Below, piece after piece: positions 63,515 to 64,000 of a stretch of 64,000 bases of DNA. Each line of letters opens with the position of its first letter. Within the stretch, counting starts at the first letter, position 1. The position numbers and the translations under genes were made by a program. Below the pieces are notes generated by a model, which did not search any database, had not been told where the DNA came from, and saw nothing but the letters and a program-made list of their open reading frames with translations. The stretch is from Hermodice carunculata (lineage: Eukaryota; Annelida; Polychaeta; Eunicida; Amphinomidae). The stretch lies in contig OZ026617.1 of the NCBI GenBank assembly GCA_964020975.1, forward strand, positions 31,544,836-31,608,835, written 5' to 3'.

Positions 63515-64000
63515 GTGTATCAATTCTTTTACACATATGTGAAATAGTTATACACATTTGTGCAAAAGATTTACACATATGTACAATTATATTTTTATTT
63601 CACATGTGTGTAAAACCTTTCCACATATGTGTGAAAGAATTTCACATGTGTTTAAAATAACTTCAAATAATTTAACATATGTGAAATAATTTTACACATA
63701 TGTGCAAAAAATTTAAACATATGTTAAGTAGTTTTACACATGTAAAATTATATTTTAATTTCACATATGTGTAAAATTATTTCAATTTTACACATATGTG
63801 CAAAAGATTTACGCATATGTTAAGTAGTTTTACATATGTGCAAAAGATTTACGCATATGTTAAGTAGTTTTACACATGTACAGTTATATTCTAATTTCAT
63901 GTATGTGTAAAATTATTTCACATGAATCAAAAAACTTCACATGTGTAAATCTTTTTTACACATGTAAAACAAATGATTATAATACATATGTGTTAAACAT
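63515..64000. repeat. Array of ACACATATGTGT-type palindromes
   Basis: More than twenty motifs of the type (T)ACACATATGTG(T)AAA, spaced roughly 20-30 bases apart with variants (CACATGTGTG, GCATATGTTAAGTAG). A longer subrepeat, GTGCAAAAGATTTACGCATA then TGTTAAGTAGTTTTACA, occurs twice (about 63797-63833 and 63838-63874). The array reaches the window edge. Confidence 0.9.

Overview
The window is AT-rich nuclear DNA from an animal. Genes are split by long introns with GT-AG borders and are greatly outnumbered by dispersed repeats, microsatellites and dead transposons. The repeat mix (CR1-type LINEs, a Penelope-like element, Tc1, many fold-back MITEs, composite dispersed repeats, (TA)n tracts, TGACCTTGACCT-bearing arrays) suggests a marine invertebrate such as a mollusc, brachiopod, echinoderm, hemichordate or cephalochordate. 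The sequence alone does not settle the phylum.

There are two host genes, both on the + strand. (1) A lysosomal beta-N-acetylhexosaminidase (HEXA/HEXB family) runs from 2731 to its stop at 22099. Eleven exons join in one frame, with every GT-AG border and phase consistent; the first coding exons (signal peptide and N-terminal domain) were not found. (2) The 5' part of a fatty-acid transport protein / very-long-chain acyl-CoA synthetase (SLC27 family) has three exons at 52739-53099, 61418-61528 and 63037-63252. It stops inside the AMP-binding signature because the gene runs off the window.

Layout: 1-0.6 kb, minus-strand LINE remnant; 0.6-0.83 kb, unidentified minus-strand open frame; 2.7-22.1 kb, HEX gene, whose introns carry several MITEs, a composite repeat and a 1.3 kb TIR/fold-back element; 22.1-23.1 kb, probable 3' UTR; 23.2-23.6 kb, LINE piece; 23.76-25.55 kb, Penelope-like element; 27.3-28.0 kb, Tc1 transposase remnant; 28.2-29.2 kb (minus) and 30.0-34.8 kb (plus), two related LINEs on either side of a ~50-bp minisatellite; 36.8-37.3 kb, tandem duplication and a hAT/ZNF862-like fragment; 41.2-42.05 kb, a second unusual reverse transcriptase; 42.6-44.2 kb, a young 5'-truncated LINE with a 426-codon open frame; 45-46.5 kb, second copy of the composite repeat; 47.7-54.6 kb, a cluster of long inverted repeats with tiny loops; 52.7 kb to the end, the SLC27 gene, with repeat arrays in its 8.3 kb first intron.

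The most interesting non-genic signal is a family of four ~240-255 bp TIR elements (21.1, 38.4, 50.6 and 60.8 kb). Each carries a central hairpin whose two arms match each other while their sequence differs between copies. The two host genes have no evident functional link beyond proximity.
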